This document shows, one piece after another, positions 49,354 through 58,813 of a stretch of DNA of 64,000 nt. The DNA comes from Avipropionibacterium sp050157065 (GTDB taxonomy: Bacteria > Actinomycetota > Actinomycetes > Propionibacteriales > Propionibacteriaceae). The notes beneath the pieces are model-generated. The model worked only from the letters and a program-made list of their open reading frames with translations, did no database searches and had not been told where the DNA came from. The translations under genes and the position numbers were made by a program. Numbering within the stretch: position 1 is the stretch's first letter; the number at the start of each line of letters is the position of its first letter. Location: the NCBI GenBank assembly GCA_050157065.1, contig CP189573.1. The stretch is one strand, 5' to 3'.

Positions 49354-51858
49354 ATGCCCACGTCCCCAACGTCACCCGAGAAGTCGTCCGGGTCAACGAA
49401 GAAGTCGGCACGCACCACGGCAGACTCACCGGTCGAACTGGATGCCGCACTGAACCGCGTCCACAACTGGTGGCGTGCGGCCAACTACCTGTCCGTGGGC
49501 CAGATCTACCTGGCCGACAATCCGCTGCTGCGTACCCCGCTCACCCGCGACCACGTGAAGCCGCGGCTGCTGGGCCACTGGGGCACCACACCCGGCCTCA
49601 ACTTCCTGTACGCACACATGAACCGCGCCATCATCGAGCGGTCCCAGTCGACGATCTACATCACCGGTCCTGGCCACGGCGGTCCCGGCCTGGTGGCCAA
49701 CGCCTATCTGGACGGCAGCTACACCGAGGCGTACAGCAACATCTCCGCCGACACCGACGGCTTGCGCGCCCTGTTCCGCCAGTTCTCCTTTCCCGGCGGG
49801 ATCCCGTCGCACGTCGCGCCGGAGACCCCAGGCTCGATCCACGAGGGCGGCGAACTGGGCTACGCGTTGTCGCACGCCTACGGGGCGGTCTTCGACAACC
49901 CGGACCTGCTGGCCTTCACCGTGGTGGGTGACGGCGAAGCCGAGACCGGCCCGTTGGCCACCTCGTGGCACTCCAACAAGTTCCTCAACCCCCGCACCGA
50001 CGGGGTCGTGCTGCCGGTGCTCCACCTCAACGGGTACAAGATCGCGAACCCGACGGTGCTGGCCCGGATCCCCGAGTCCGAGCTCGAGGACCTGATGCGT
50101 GGCTACGGCCACACGCCGTACGTGTTCACCGGTGGCTTCGACAACGAGCCGTACGAGGCGTGCCACCAACGCTTCGCCACCCTGCTCGACGAGGTGCTGG
50201 ACCACATCGCCGAGATCAAGGACCGGGCCGCGAAGCTCGACCCCGACGAACCGGTGGAGCGGCCGGCGTGGCCCATGATCATCTTCCGGACGCCGAAGGG
50301 TTGGACCGGCCCCGACTCCGTGGACGGCAAGCGCACCGAGGGTTCGTGGCGTTCCCATCAGGTGCCACTGTCGAACGCCCGCGACTCCGACGAACACCTG
50401 GCCGTCCTGCACGACTGGCTGACCAGCTACGGCCCCGACGAGCTGTTCGACGCCGAGGGTCGGCTCGACGACGACATCGCGGCACTGGCACCGGCCGGCC
50501 GACTGCGAATGAGTGCGAACCCGCACGCCAACGGTGGCGAACTGCTGGCGGACCTGCGACTGCCCGACTTCCGAGACTTCGCCGTACCCGTTGAGAATCC
50601 GGGCTCCCCGGTCACCGAGGCGACCCGGCAGCTGGGCAAATACCTCGCCGAGGTCATCCGTCGCAATCCCGACAACTTCCGGATGTTCGGCCCCGACGAG
50701 ACCGCGTCGAACCGGCTGCAGGACGTGTACGAGGCCACCGACAAGCAGTGGCTGGGCGAGTACCTGCCGACCGACGCCGATGATCATCTGGCACCGTCCG
50801 GACGGGTGATGGAGGTGCTGTCGGAGCACCAGTGCCAGGGCTGGCTGGAGGGCTACCTGCTGACCGGCCGGCACGGACTGCTCAGCTCGTACGAGGCGTT
50901 CATCCACATCGTCAACTCCATGTTCAACCAGCACGCCAAGTGGTTGAAGGTGACCAACGAGATCCCGTGGCGGCGTCCGATCGCGTCGCTCAACTACCTG
51001 CTGTCCTCGCACGTGTGGCGGCAGGACCACAACGGGTTCTCCCACCAGGACCCGGGCTTCATCGACCACGTGGTCAACAAGAAGGCCGACATCATCCGGG
51101 TCTACCTGCCACCCGACACCAACACCCTGCTGTCGACCTGGGACCACTGCCTGCGGTCCCGGCAGTACGTGAACGTGGTCGTCGCCGGCAAGCAGCCCAA
51201 CCCCAACTACCTGTCCATGGACGCAGCCATCGCCCACTGTGCAAGGGGTCTGGGCGTCTGGGAGTGGGCCGGCACCGAGCAGCCCGGTAGTGATCCCGAC
51301 GTGGTGCTGGGGTGTGCGGGCGACGTACCGACGATGGAGGTGCTCGCTGCCGCAGACCTGCTGCGCCGACACATCCCCGAGCTCTCGGTGCGGGTGGTCA
51401 ACGTGGTGGACCTGATGCGGTTGCAGGACGAGAGGGAACATCCCCATGGGCTGAACCAGCGCGACTTCGACACCATCTTCACCGCCGACAAGCCGATCAT
51501 CTTCGCCTACCACGGTTATCCGTGGCTGATCCACCGGTTGACGTACCGGCGCCACGGCCACCCCAACCTGCACGTCCGCGGCTACAAGGAGGAGGGCACC
51601 ACCACGACGCCGTTCGACATGGTGATGCTCAACGACCTCGATCGCTACCACCTGGTGTTGGACGTGATCGACCGGGTGCCCGGACTGGCGACCCGGTACG
51701 CGGGCGTGCGCCAGGAGATGGTCGACGCCCGCTACCGCGCCCGGGCGTGGACCCGCGAGCACGGTGAGGACATCCCCGCCGTACGGGACTGGTCGTGGCC
51801 CGGTTCCGGCGACGCCGGCAGCGCCATGGCGGCCGACACCGGCGGCGACAACGAGTGA
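49354..51858 (+). CDS. xfp: Phosphoketolase (xylulose-5-P/fructose-6-P)
   Basis: An 834-residue thiamine-diphosphate enzyme that splits xylulose 5-phosphate or fructose 6-phosphate to acetyl phosphate plus glyceraldehyde 3-phosphate or erythrose 4-phosphate. It shows TGPGHGGPGLVANAYLDGSY, GGIPSHVAPETPGSIHEGGE, TPKGWTGP and VVGDGEAETGPLATSWH. The C-terminal domain includes FSHQDPGFIDHVVNKKADII. The first 28 residues are Ser/Thr-rich. GGAGGAA precedes the ATG. With pta and ackA immediately downstream it forms a complete route from sugar phosphate to acetate and ATP or acetyl-CoA. Confidence 0.97.
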   Translation: MPTSPTSPEKSSGSTKKSARTTADSPVELDAALNRVHNWWRAANYLSVGQIYLADNPLLRTPLTRDHVKPRLLGHWGTTPGLNFLYAHMNRAIIERSQSTIYITGPGHGGPGLVANAYLDGSYTEAYSNISADTDGLRALFRQFSFPGGIPSHVAPETPGSIHEGGELGYALSHAYGAVFDNPDLLAFTVVGDGEAETGPLATSWHSNKFLNPRTDGVVLPVLHLNGYKIANPTVLARIPESELEDLMRGYGHTPYVFTGGFDNEPYEACHQRFATLLDEVLDHIAEIKDRAAKLDPDEPVERPAWPMIIFRTPKGWTGPDSVDGKRTEGSWRSHQVPLSNARDSDEHLAVLHDWLTSYGPDELFDAEGRLDDDIAALAPAGRLRMSANPHANGGELLADLRLPDFRDFAVPVENPGSPVTEATRQLGKYLAEVIRRNPDNFRMFGPDETASNRLQDVYEATDKQWLGEYLPTDADDHLAPSGRVMEVLSEHQCQGWLEGYLLTGRHGLLSSYEAFIHIVNSMFNQHAKWLKVTNEIPWRRPIASLNYLLSSHVWRQDHNGFSHQDPGFIDHVVNKKADIIRVYLPPDTNTLLSTWDHCLRSRQYVNVVVAGKQPNPNYLSMDAAIAHCARGLGVWEWAGTEQPGSDPDVVLGCAGDVPTMEVLAAADLLRRHIPELSVRVVNVVDLMRLQDEREHPHGLNQRDFDTIFTADKPIIFAYHGYPWLIHRLTYRRHGHPNLHVRGYKEEGTTTTPFDMVMLNDLDRYHLVLDVIDRVPGLATRYAGVRQEMVDARYRARAWTREHGEDIPAVRDWSWPGSGDAGSAMAADTGGDNE

Positions 51859-51917
51859 CCCGGCACGGGCTCGACCATGAGCAGTCCCCCGACTCCGTCG
51901 TGTGATTCGATGGCCTC

Positions 51918-54023
51918 GTGACGCGCAGCATCTACCTGTCCTCCCCCGAGGGGCAGGCCGGCAAGAGCATCATCGCCCTCACCGTGATCGAGCTGTTGGC
52001 CCGTCGGGTCGGCACGATCGGTGTGTTCCGACCGGTCACCCGCAGCCGTGACGAACGCGACACCGTGGTCGAGCTGCTGGTGGCCCACGAGGCGGTCGTG
52101 ACACCGTACGAACAGGCGCTCGGCGTCACCTACGACGAGGTGCACACCGATCCTGACGCCGCCCTGTCACAGATCGTGCAGGGCTACCGTCGGGTGAGTC
52201 GGGGCTGCGACGTGATGATCATCGTCGGTTCCGACTTCACCGACGTCGCGACACCGACCGAGCTGATCTTCAACGCCCGGGTCGCCGCCAACCTCGACGC
52301 CCCGGTGCTGCTGGTCGTCCCGGCCCTCGACCGTGACGTCGACGAGGTGGCCCAGGTCAGCCAGGTCGCGGTCGCCGAGATCGAACAGGCCCACGCCCAC
52401 ACCGTCGGCGTGGTGGTGAACCGATGCACCGGGATCGACCTCGACGCGGTCCGGACGACCGTGGCCGAGGTCCTGGCCGATGATCATGGTCGGGTCCGCG
52501 GTCGACACCAGGTGGCCGTCTGGTCGGTGCCCGAGATCCACGGGCTCGCCGCCCCCACGGTGCGTCAGGTGAACCAGGCCCTCGACGGAGAGCTGATCCT
52601 GGGCAGTGACGACGTGACCGACCGCGAGATCGAGCACACGCTGGTGGCCGGGATGAACGTCGAGCACGTCCTGGAACGGCTGGTGGACGGACAGCTCGTG
52701 GTCGCGGCCGGTGACCGCCCCGAGGTACTGATCGCGCTGTACGCCGCACACGCCTCGGCGACGTACCCGTCGCTGGCCGGGATCGTGCTCAACGGCGGGT
52801 TCCGGCCACCCGAGAACGTCCGGGACCTGTTGCTGGGCCTGGACGCGGAGCTCCCGGTGGTCGCCGTCGAGCACGGCACCTTCGAGACCGCCTCGCGGAT
52901 CGCCGGGGTCCGCGGCGTGATCTCCGCCGGGACGCAGCGCAAACGGGACCTGACGCTCAACATCGTGTCGCAGCACCTGGATGCGGAATCGCTGCTGCAG
53001 GTGCTCGAGGTGCCACGAGCCCACATCGTCACCCCGCTGATGTTCGAGACGACCCTGCTCGACAATGCGAGCCGCGACCGCCGCCACATCGTGCTGCCCG
53101 AAGGATCCGACGACCGGGTGCTGCGGGCCGCGTCGACGCTGCTCACCCGACAGGTGGCCGAGCTGACCATCCTCGGCGAGGAACGGGCCGTCCGGGACCG
53201 CGCCGCCGCCCTCGGCCTCGCGATCGAGTCCGCCACCGTGATCGACCCGACCAGGTCCGAGCTGGTCGACGAGTTCGCCGAGACGTACGCCACGCTGCGG
53301 AGTCACAAGGGGATGACGGTCGAGCGGGCCCGGGAGATCGTCCGCGACGTGTCGTACTTCGGCACGCTGATGGTGCACACCGACCGGGCCGACGGGATGG
53401 TGTCGGGTGCGGCCCACACCACCGCCCACACGATCCGGCCCAGCTTCGAGATCATCAAGACCAAACCGGACACCGAGGTGGTGTCGTCGGTGTTCCTGAT
53501 GTGCCTGGCCGACGAGGTGCTGGTGTACGGCGACTGTGCGGTGATCCCTGATCCCGACGCCCAGCAGCTCGCCGACATCGCGATCTCCTCGGCGGCGACC
53601 GCGGCCCAGTTCGGGGTGGAACCGCGGATCGCCATGCTGTCCTACTCCTCCGGCGACTCCGGGTCCGGCGCGGAGGTGGAGAAGGTGCGCGAGGCGACCG
53701 CGCTGGTCCGACAGCGGCGCAGTGACCTCGCGGTCGACGGACCGATCCAGTACGACGCGGCGGTGGAGCCATCGGTCGGTGCGAAGAAGATGCCCAGCTC
53801 CCCCGTCGCGGGTCGGGCGACGGTGTTGATCTTCCCCGACCTGAACACCGGCAACAACACCTACAAGGCGGTGCAACGGTCCGCCGGCGCGGTGGCGATC
53901 GGCCCGGTGCTGCAGGGCCTCAACAAGCCGGTGAACGACCTGTCACGTGGCGCGACCGTACGCGACATCGTCAACACGGTGGCGATCACCGCCGTGCAGG
54001 CCCAACAGACGCAGCAGGGGTGA
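51918..54023 (+). CDS. pta: Phosphate acetyltransferase Pta (long form)
   Basis: A 701-residue enzyme interconverting acetyl phosphate and acetyl-CoA. The N-terminal P-loop/dethiobiotin-synthetase-like domain begins MTRSIYLSSPEGQAGKSIIA. A central DRTGG domain follows. The catalytic PTA_PTB domain starts near RRHIVLPEGSDDRVLRAAST and contains LSYSSGDSGSGAEVEKVREA and FPDLNTGNNTYKAVQRSAGA. Length matches class II Pta. The GTG start has no strong ribosome-binding site. Its stop overlaps the ackA GTG. Confidence 0.96.
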   Translation: MTRSIYLSSPEGQAGKSIIALTVIELLARRVGTIGVFRPVTRSRDERDTVVELLVAHEAVVTPYEQALGVTYDEVHTDPDAALSQIVQGYRRVSRGCDVMIIVGSDFTDVATPTELIFNARVAANLDAPVLLVVPALDRDVDEVAQVSQVAVAEIEQAHAHTVGVVVNRCTGIDLDAVRTTVAEVLADDHGRVRGRHQVAVWSVPEIHGLAAPTVRQVNQALDGELILGSDDVTDREIEHTLVAGMNVEHVLERLVDGQLVVAAGDRPEVLIALYAAHASATYPSLAGIVLNGGFRPPENVRDLLLGLDAELPVVAVEHGTFETASRIAGVRGVISAGTQRKRDLTLNIVSQHLDAESLLQVLEVPRAHIVTPLMFETTLLDNASRDRRHIVLPEGSDDRVLRAASTLLTRQVAELTILGEERAVRDRAAALGLAIESATVIDPTRSELVDEFAETYATLRSHKGMTVERAREIVRDVSYFGTLMVHTDRADGMVSGAAHTTAHTIRPSFEIIKTKPDTEVVSSVFLMCLADEVLVYGDCAVIPDPDAQQLADIAISSAATAAQFGVEPRIAMLSYSSGDSGSGAEVEKVREATALVRQRRSDLAVDGPIQYDAAVEPSVGAKKMPSSPVAGRATVLIFPDLNTGNNTYKAVQRSAGAVAIGPVLQGLNKPVNDLSRGATVRDIVNTVAITAVQAQQTQQG

Positions 54024-55225
54024 CGGACATGGGCACGGTGCTGGTGATCAACTCCGGCTCCAGCTCGATCAAGTACGAGTTGATCGACCCGGAGTCCGGC
54101 GAGGTGCACGCCGTCGGTCTGATCGAGCGGATCGGTGAGTCGACCGGTCACGCCCGGCACACCCGTGACGGACGGACCGCCGAGCGGGACGACCCGATTG
54201 CTGATCATGGTGCCGGACTGCGGCTGGTGATCGACCTGTTCAACGAGCACGGCCCCGAGCTGGCCGCCGCCGAGGTGATCGGCGTCGGTCACCGGGTGGT
54301 ACAAGGTGGTGAGCGGATCGTCGAGGCGACGCTGATCGACGACGACGTGCTGACCATGATCGAGGAGCTGTCTCCCCTCGCGCCACTGCACAACCCGGCG
54401 AACGCCACTGGCATCCGGGTGGCCCGTGAGTTGTTCCCCGACCTGCCGCACGTCGCCGTCTGCGACACCGCCTTCTTCCACGACCTGCCGATGCCGGCCC
54501 GCACGTACGCCATCGATCGTGAGGTGGCGGCAGCGCACCACATCCGGCGGTACGGATTCCACGGCACCTCGCACGAGTACGTCGCCGGTCGGACGGCCGC
54601 GATGCTGGGCCGTGACGACCTGAAGCAGGTCGTGCTCCACCTCGGCAACGGCTGCTCGGCCTCGGCGGTCGTCGCCGGCCGACCGGTCGAGACGTCGATG
54701 GGGTTGACCCCGTTGGAGGGCCTGGTGATGGGCACCCGGACCGGGGACATCGACCCGGCCGTGGTGTTCCATCTGGCCCGCGAGGCCGGGCTCGGGGTTG
54801 ACGAGATCGACGACGTGCTCAACCGGCGGTCGGGTCTGAAGGGGCTGAGCGGACACAACGACATGCGTGAGGTCACCCGACTCGCCATGTCCGGCGACGA
54901 GCGCGCACGGCTGGCGCTGGACGTCTACACCCACCGGATCCGCAAGTACGTCGGCGCCTACGCCGCCACGATGGGCGGCCTGGACGCTGTCACGTTCACC
55001 GCTGGCGTGGGCGAGAACAGTGCCCTCGTTCGAGAGGAATCCTTGGCCGGGTTGGGGTTCCTCGGGATCGAGCTGGACCCCGTCGCCAACCGGGCCGACG
55101 CGTCCGGGGAGCGGATCATCTCGCAGCCGGACTCCCCCACGACCGTGCTGGTGGTCCCGACGAACGAGGAACTGTCCATCGCCCGCCAGACCCGACAGGT
55201 GGCCGAGTCGACGTTCGACGGCTGA
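54020..55225 (+). CDS. ackA: Acetate kinase AckA
   Basis: A 401-residue kinase that makes ATP from acetyl phosphate. It shows VLVINSGSSSIKYELIDPES, GHRVVQGGE, PANATGIRVARE, RYGFHGTSHEYVAGR, LHLGNGCSASAV and TAGVGENSALVRE. The GTG start overlaps the pta stop (GTGA), so the pair is co-translated. The gene order xfp-pta-ackA is compact and same-strand, typical of a phosphoketolase-acetate module. Confidence 0.97.
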   Translation: MTDMGTVLVINSGSSSIKYELIDPESGEVHAVGLIERIGESTGHARHTRDGRTAERDDPIADHGAGLRLVIDLFNEHGPELAAAEVIGVGHRVVQGGERIVEATLIDDDVLTMIEELSPLAPLHNPANATGIRVARELFPDLPHVAVCDTAFFHDLPMPARTYAIDREVAAAHHIRRYGFHGTSHEYVAGRTAAMLGRDDLKQVVLHLGNGCSASAVVAGRPVETSMGLTPLEGLVMGTRTGDIDPAVVFHLAREAGLGVDEIDDVLNRRSGLKGLSGHNDMREVTRLAMSGDERARLALDVYTHRIRKYVGAYAATMGGLDAVTFTAGVGENSALVREESLAGLGFLGIELDPVANRADASGERIISQPDSPTTVLVVPTNEELSIARQTRQVAESTFDG

Positions 55226-55268
55226 GCCCGCGCCACCTCCCACACCGACCCGGCGAAGCGTCCCGACG

Positions 55269-55520
55269 TCAGCTGAGCAGGTGGACCACGACCGCGAGCG
55301 CCGCCCCGGCGACCAGGGCCGGCCCGAAGGGCACCTCCCCCGCCGGGTCGGTGCGGCGGGCCGCCACCATGATCACGATCACCACCCCGTTGAGCACGAA
55401 GGCGGCCAGCAGGCCTCCGACCGCTGCCGGCCAGCCCAGCGTGACGCCGAGCAGCGCGCCGAGCTTCACGTCGCCGAGACCGAGCCCGCGCAGGTTGACG
55501 AAGGCCAGCACGAACAACAC
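55269..55520 (-). pseudogene. Prepilin peptidase (A24) C-terminal fragment
   Basis: About 83 residues remain after a GTG. LGLGDVKLGALLGVTLGWPA contains the GxGDVKLG motif with the second catalytic Asp, and PFGPALVAGAALAVVVHLL is the usual end of A24 prepilin peptidases. The same frame upstream (to a stop at 55626) lacks the first catalytic Asp region and membrane helices. The gene is therefore N-terminally truncated and probably non-functional. No pilus genes are nearby. Confidence 0.65.
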
Positions 55521-55639
55521 GACGGTGCCGACGGAGCTACCGCGTAACGCCAGGACTCGACCGGGGACCGAGTCACCCGGGTCCTCGTCGCCAGGCTGAT
55601 CCCGGAGGTCAACGACCGGGAAGGATCAGCCCGAACGGT

Positions 55640-56053
55640 TCAGTTCGTGAGCCCGGGGAACCAGAGCGCGATCTCCCGGGCAGCCGACTCGGGCGAATCG
55701 GAGCCGTGCACCAGGTTCTCGCGGTTGGACAGCGACCAGTCACCGCGGATGGTCCCCGGAGCGGCCTTCCGGCCGTCGGTGGCGCCGTTGAGCAGACGGA
55801 TCACCTCGATCGCCTGGTCCCCCTCCAGCACCAGGGCGACGCTCGGCCCGGAGGTCACGAACTTTCGCAGCGGCGGGTAGAAGTCACGGTCGACGTGCTC
55901 GGCGTAGTGCTGGTCGGCGAGCTCACCGTCGATGGTGCGCTGCTCCATCGCGACGATGTGCAACCCCTTGGACTCGAACCGGCTCAGCACGGCCCCGACC
56001 AGGCCGCGGCGTACGGCGTCGGGCTTGATCAGGACGAAGGAACGCTCAGTCAT
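55640..56053 (-). CDS. ndk: Nucleoside diphosphate kinase
   Basis: A 137-residue enzyme balancing NTP pools. It shows MTERSFVLIKPDAVRRGLVG, then RGDWSLSNRENLVHGSDSPE with the active-site His in the NxxHGSD motif. It follows DUF4233 by 10 bases, completing folC-DUF4233-ndk. Confidence 0.98.
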   Translation of the reverse strand: MTERSFVLIKPDAVRRGLVGAVLSRFESKGLHIVAMEQRTIDGELADQHYAEHVDRDFYPPLRKFVTSGPSVALVLEGDQAIEVIRLLNGATDGRKAAPGTIRGDWSLSNRENLVHGSDSPESAAREIALWFPGLTN

Positions 56054-56063
56054 GGTCGAAACC

Positions 56064-56441
56064 CTAACCGGTGGTGGGCTGCTCCGCCTCCTCCGCGTGC
56101 CGGGCCTGGATGCCCTCGAGCCGCTTGCCGAGCACGAAGCTGATCACCCACAACCCGGCGAACAACAGTCCGACGAAGAACATCGACGGCGTCAACAGGC
56201 CCAGGGCGAGGAACGCCGGCTGGGCGAGCCATCCAGTCGGATAGCCGATCTTGGGCCGTCGCATGGTGAACGTCGCCAACAGGCACAACGCCGCGACCAC
56301 CGATCCGGCGACCACCGCGAGGGTGGTGTCCACGTGCTCGACGTTGATCATGACCGGGATCGCCAGCCCGGCGCACAGGATCTCGAAGAGCACCACCGAG
56401 AGCATCACCTTGCCCATCGGGTTCTTCGCCTGCAGCCACAT
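56064..56441 (-). CDS. DUF4233 membrane protein
   Basis: A 125-residue protein with four predicted membrane helices (MGKVMLSVVLFEILCAGLAI, TTLAVVAGSVVAALCLLATF, a Leu/Phe-rich pair near residues 70-105) and an acidic tail. DUF4233 proteins are found between folC and ndk in actinobacteria, exactly as here; the gap to folC is 3 bases. Their function is unknown. Confidence 0.9.
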   Translation of the reverse strand: MWLQAKNPMGKVMLSVVLFEILCAGLAIPVMINVEHVDTTLAVVAGSVVAALCLLATFTMRRPKIGYPTGWLAQPAFLALGLLTPSMFFVGLLFAGLWVISFVLGKRLEGIQARHAEEAEQPTTG

Positions 56442-56444
56442 GGT

Positions 56445-57917
56445 TCAGTCCCTCCCGAACGGGTCGGGCTCGCCGCCCCGGCCGGTGGGGTCGTCACCGG
56501 ACTCGGCCAGCCCCAGCGGATCGTCGTCGTACGACCCGCCCACCGAGAGTTCTGCGGTGCCGCCCGATTCCGGCCGACCGGTCACGCCCAGCAGGTTGCG
56601 GGCCTCACCGACGGCAATGATCGAGCCGGTGACGATGACGCCGGCCAGCGGCGAGGCCTCGACGTCGAGCAGTGCGACGGCCCGGTCGAGGGCGTCGTCC
56701 AGCCGCGGTGCGACCAGCACCCGATCGGGGGCGAACACCTGGCGGGCGAGGTCGGCCAGCTCCTCGGCCGGCATCGCCCGGCCGGTGCTGGCGGGTTGGG
56801 TGCAGATGACGTGGTCGAAAACCTCGGCCCACGCCTCCAGCACGCCGGTGGTGTCCTTGTCGGCCATCGAGGCGACCACCCCGATGCAGGGCTGGAAGGC
56901 GAACGCCTCCACCGCAGCCGAGGCCGCCGCCCGCGCCCCGTGCGGGTTGTGGGCCCCGTCCAGCACGATGGTCGGTGCCCGGCGGACCACCTCCAGCCGC
57001 CCCGGCAGGTGGACATCGGCCAGCCCCGTCCGGAGCACGTCCTCGTCGATCGCGGTCATGCCACCGAAGGCCTCGACGGCCGCCAGCGCGAGGGCGGCGT
57101 TGTGGGCCTGGTGCTCACCGTGCAACGGGAGCAGGACATCCTCGACCGGGCCGCCGCCGCCCTGCAGGCGCAGCACCTGGCCGCCGACGCCTCGGGCCCG
57201 CGCGATCAGACCGAAGTCGATGCCGTCACGGTGCGGCAGTGCGCCGACCTCGGCACACCTGGCCAACAACACCCCGGCGACCTCCTGGGACTGACCGGCC
57301 AGGATCGCCTGCGCCCCGGGCTTGATGATGCCGGCCTTCTCGGCCGCGATCTCGGCGGCCGACGAACCCAGCAGATGGGTGTGGTCAAGATCGATCGGGG
57401 TGATCACCGCGACCTGCCCGTCGGCGACGTTCGTGGCGTCGTACGTCCCGCCCAGTCCGACTTCGAGGATGATCACGTCGACCGGCGCATCGGCGAACGC
57501 GGCGAAGGCCATCCCGGTGATCACCTCGAAGAAGGTCATCGCGATGCCGTCGATCCGGCGCTCGTCGACCATCTGCACGTACGGCTCGACGTCGGCCCAC
57601 ACCTCGGCGAACAGCTCGTGGCTGATCGGCTCGCCGTCGATGTTGATCCGTTCGGTGATGTCACTGACGTGCGGGGAGGCGAACCGGCCGGTACGCAGGC
57701 CACGGGCGCGCAACAGGGCGTCGATCATCGCGGCGGTCGAGCCCTTGCCGTTGGTACCGCCGACGTGGATGACCGGGGCACTGTGCTGCGGATCGCCGAG
57801 CAGCTCGGTCAGCGCCTGAATCCGCCCCAGCCCGGGGCCGACCCGGTGTTCAGGCCAGCGCGAGGTCAGGTGCGCGACGAGGCGCTCGTGCGCGGCGTCG
57901 GTGGTGGGTTCAGTCAT
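56445..57917 (-). CDS. folC: Folylpolyglutamate synthase / dihydrofolate synthase
   Basis: A 490-residue Mur-ligase-like enzyme that adds glutamate to folates. It shows IHVGGTNGKGSTAAMIDALL (P-loop), FASPHVSDITERINIDGEPI, and DGAHNPHGARAA in the C-terminal domain. The last 40 residues are a low-complexity acidic tail. It is separated from valS, its usual neighbour, which is on the other strand 4.6 kb away. Confidence 0.96.
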   Translation of the reverse strand: MTEPTTDAAHERLVAHLTSRWPEHRVGPGLGRIQALTELLGDPQHSAPVIHVGGTNGKGSTAAMIDALLRARGLRTGRFASPHVSDITERINIDGEPISHELFAEVWADVEPYVQMVDERRIDGIAMTFFEVITGMAFAAFADAPVDVIILEVGLGGTYDATNVADGQVAVITPIDLDHTHLLGSSAAEIAAEKAGIIKPGAQAILAGQSQEVAGVLLARCAEVGALPHRDGIDFGLIARARGVGGQVLRLQGGGGPVEDVLLPLHGEHQAHNAALALAAVEAFGGMTAIDEDVLRTGLADVHLPGRLEVVRRAPTIVLDGAHNPHGARAAASAAVEAFAFQPCIGVVASMADKDTTGVLEAWAEVFDHVICTQPASTGRAMPAEELADLARQVFAPDRVLVAPRLDDALDRAVALLDVEASPLAGVIVTGSIIAVGEARNLLGVTGRPESGGTAELSVGGSYDDDPLGLAESGDDPTGRGGEPDPFGRD

Positions 57918-57994
57918 GGCCCTGCCATCGTAGTGCGCTCACCAACGCCCCACGAGTGGTCCCGAACGCCCTCCAGCACCCCGCAACGCTCCTC

Positions 57995-58049
57995 GAGCCC
58001 GTCGAGCGGCCGCGGGCGACCCGAGCCCCTCCCAGCCTGTCGAGGGGCC
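57995..58049. repeat. REP-like repeats after folC
   Basis: GAGCCCGTCGAGCGGCC (57995-58011) and CAGCCTGTCGAGGGGCC (58033-58049) are two diverged copies of the extragenic motif seen at 14.7 and 44.5 kb. They fill much of the 137-base gap between folC and the TfoX-like gene. Confidence 0.5.
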
Positions 58050-58054
58050 CGACG

Positions 58055-58378
58055 TCAGCGAATCCGGTCGAGCGCGGCAGTGACCCAGCCCGCGAGCTGC
58101 TCGTCGTCGGCGATCGCGTCGGACCGGACCGAGATCCACCCCACCCCCATGCTGCGGCCCGCACCCATCTCGGCCCGGGCCGCGCCGGGGGTGTCCACCA
58201 GGTCCGGATCCCGTTCCGGGGACACCCGGACCAACAGGTTGCCGGAGTTGCCGGCATGCACGACCATCTGGTCGTCCACCATGAAGGCCCGGCCGCCGAA
58301 CATCGTCACCTCGCGGGGCTGCTCGGTGGCCAGTGCCTCGCGCAGCCGTTCGACGAGGTCGGCCTGTTCGGGTTTCAC
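58055..58378 (-). CDS. TfoX/Sxy N-terminal-domain protein
   Basis: A 107-residue protein of the TfoX N-terminal family: VTMFGGRAFMVDDQMVVHAG is the family's MFGG motif region. Only this domain is present. The GTG start overlaps the stop of the SnoaL-like gene (GTGA). Family members of this size in actinobacteria have no proven role in competence. It is likely co-expressed with the three genes upstream. Confidence 0.85.
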   Translation of the reverse strand: MKPEQADLVERLREALATEQPREVTMFGGRAFMVDDQMVVHAGNSGNLLVRVSPERDPDLVDTPGAARAEMGAGRSMGVGWISVRSDAIADDEQLAGWVTAALDRIR

Positions 58379-58755
58379 GCTTCTGCCTGCGGCGGCGCGT
58401 AGCCGAGCCGATCGAAGGCGAGCACACTCTCCACGATCTTGCCCTCCCGTACGGTGAAGCACTCCCCCGCCGCAGTGGTGGTGGCCGTCGCAGTCTGCGG
58501 GTAGTAGAACAGTGCCACCTTGTCCCCGTCGGCGAACCGGGCGACTTCGGGGACCCCGGTGAGCTCAGGGGCGAAGGCGGCGATGAACTCGCGATAGGCG
58601 GCCTTGCCGGTGAGGTCCTGCCCCGGGGCGCGGCAGACGATGTCGTCGGCGACGAGGTCCATCGCGGTGTCCACGTCGCCGGTGGTCCACGCCCGGTGGT
58701 AGGCGTCGACGACGTCCACGGCGTTCGGCTGTTCGGTCCTGGTCGAGTTGATCAT
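58375..58755 (-). CDS. SnoaL-like / NTF2-fold protein
   Basis: A 126-residue NTF2-like protein: VVDAYHRAWTTGDVDTAMDL, then APGQDLTGKAAYREFIAAFA. The fold serves many enzymes and binding proteins (polyketide cyclase, limonene epoxide hydrolase relatives); the ligand is unknown. GAAGGAGACATC precedes the ATG. It overlaps the TfoX-like gene and follows the SRPBCC gene by 58 bases. Confidence 0.85.
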   Translation of the reverse strand: MINSTRTEQPNAVDVVDAYHRAWTTGDVDTAMDLVADDIVCRAPGQDLTGKAAYREFIAAFAPELTGVPEVARFADGDKVALFYYPQTATATTTAAGECFTVREGKIVESVLAFDRLGYAPPQAEA

Positions 58756-58813
58756 GATGTCTCCTTCATCGGTGCTGGGCGGTTCAGGGATCAGGTTCAG
58801 TCGGTCAGGGGTC

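Noticed and set aside
55501..55640. Full-length prepilin peptidase gene starting further upstream
   Set aside because: The same frame upstream meets a stop at 55626 and lacks the first catalytic Asp region and membrane helices.
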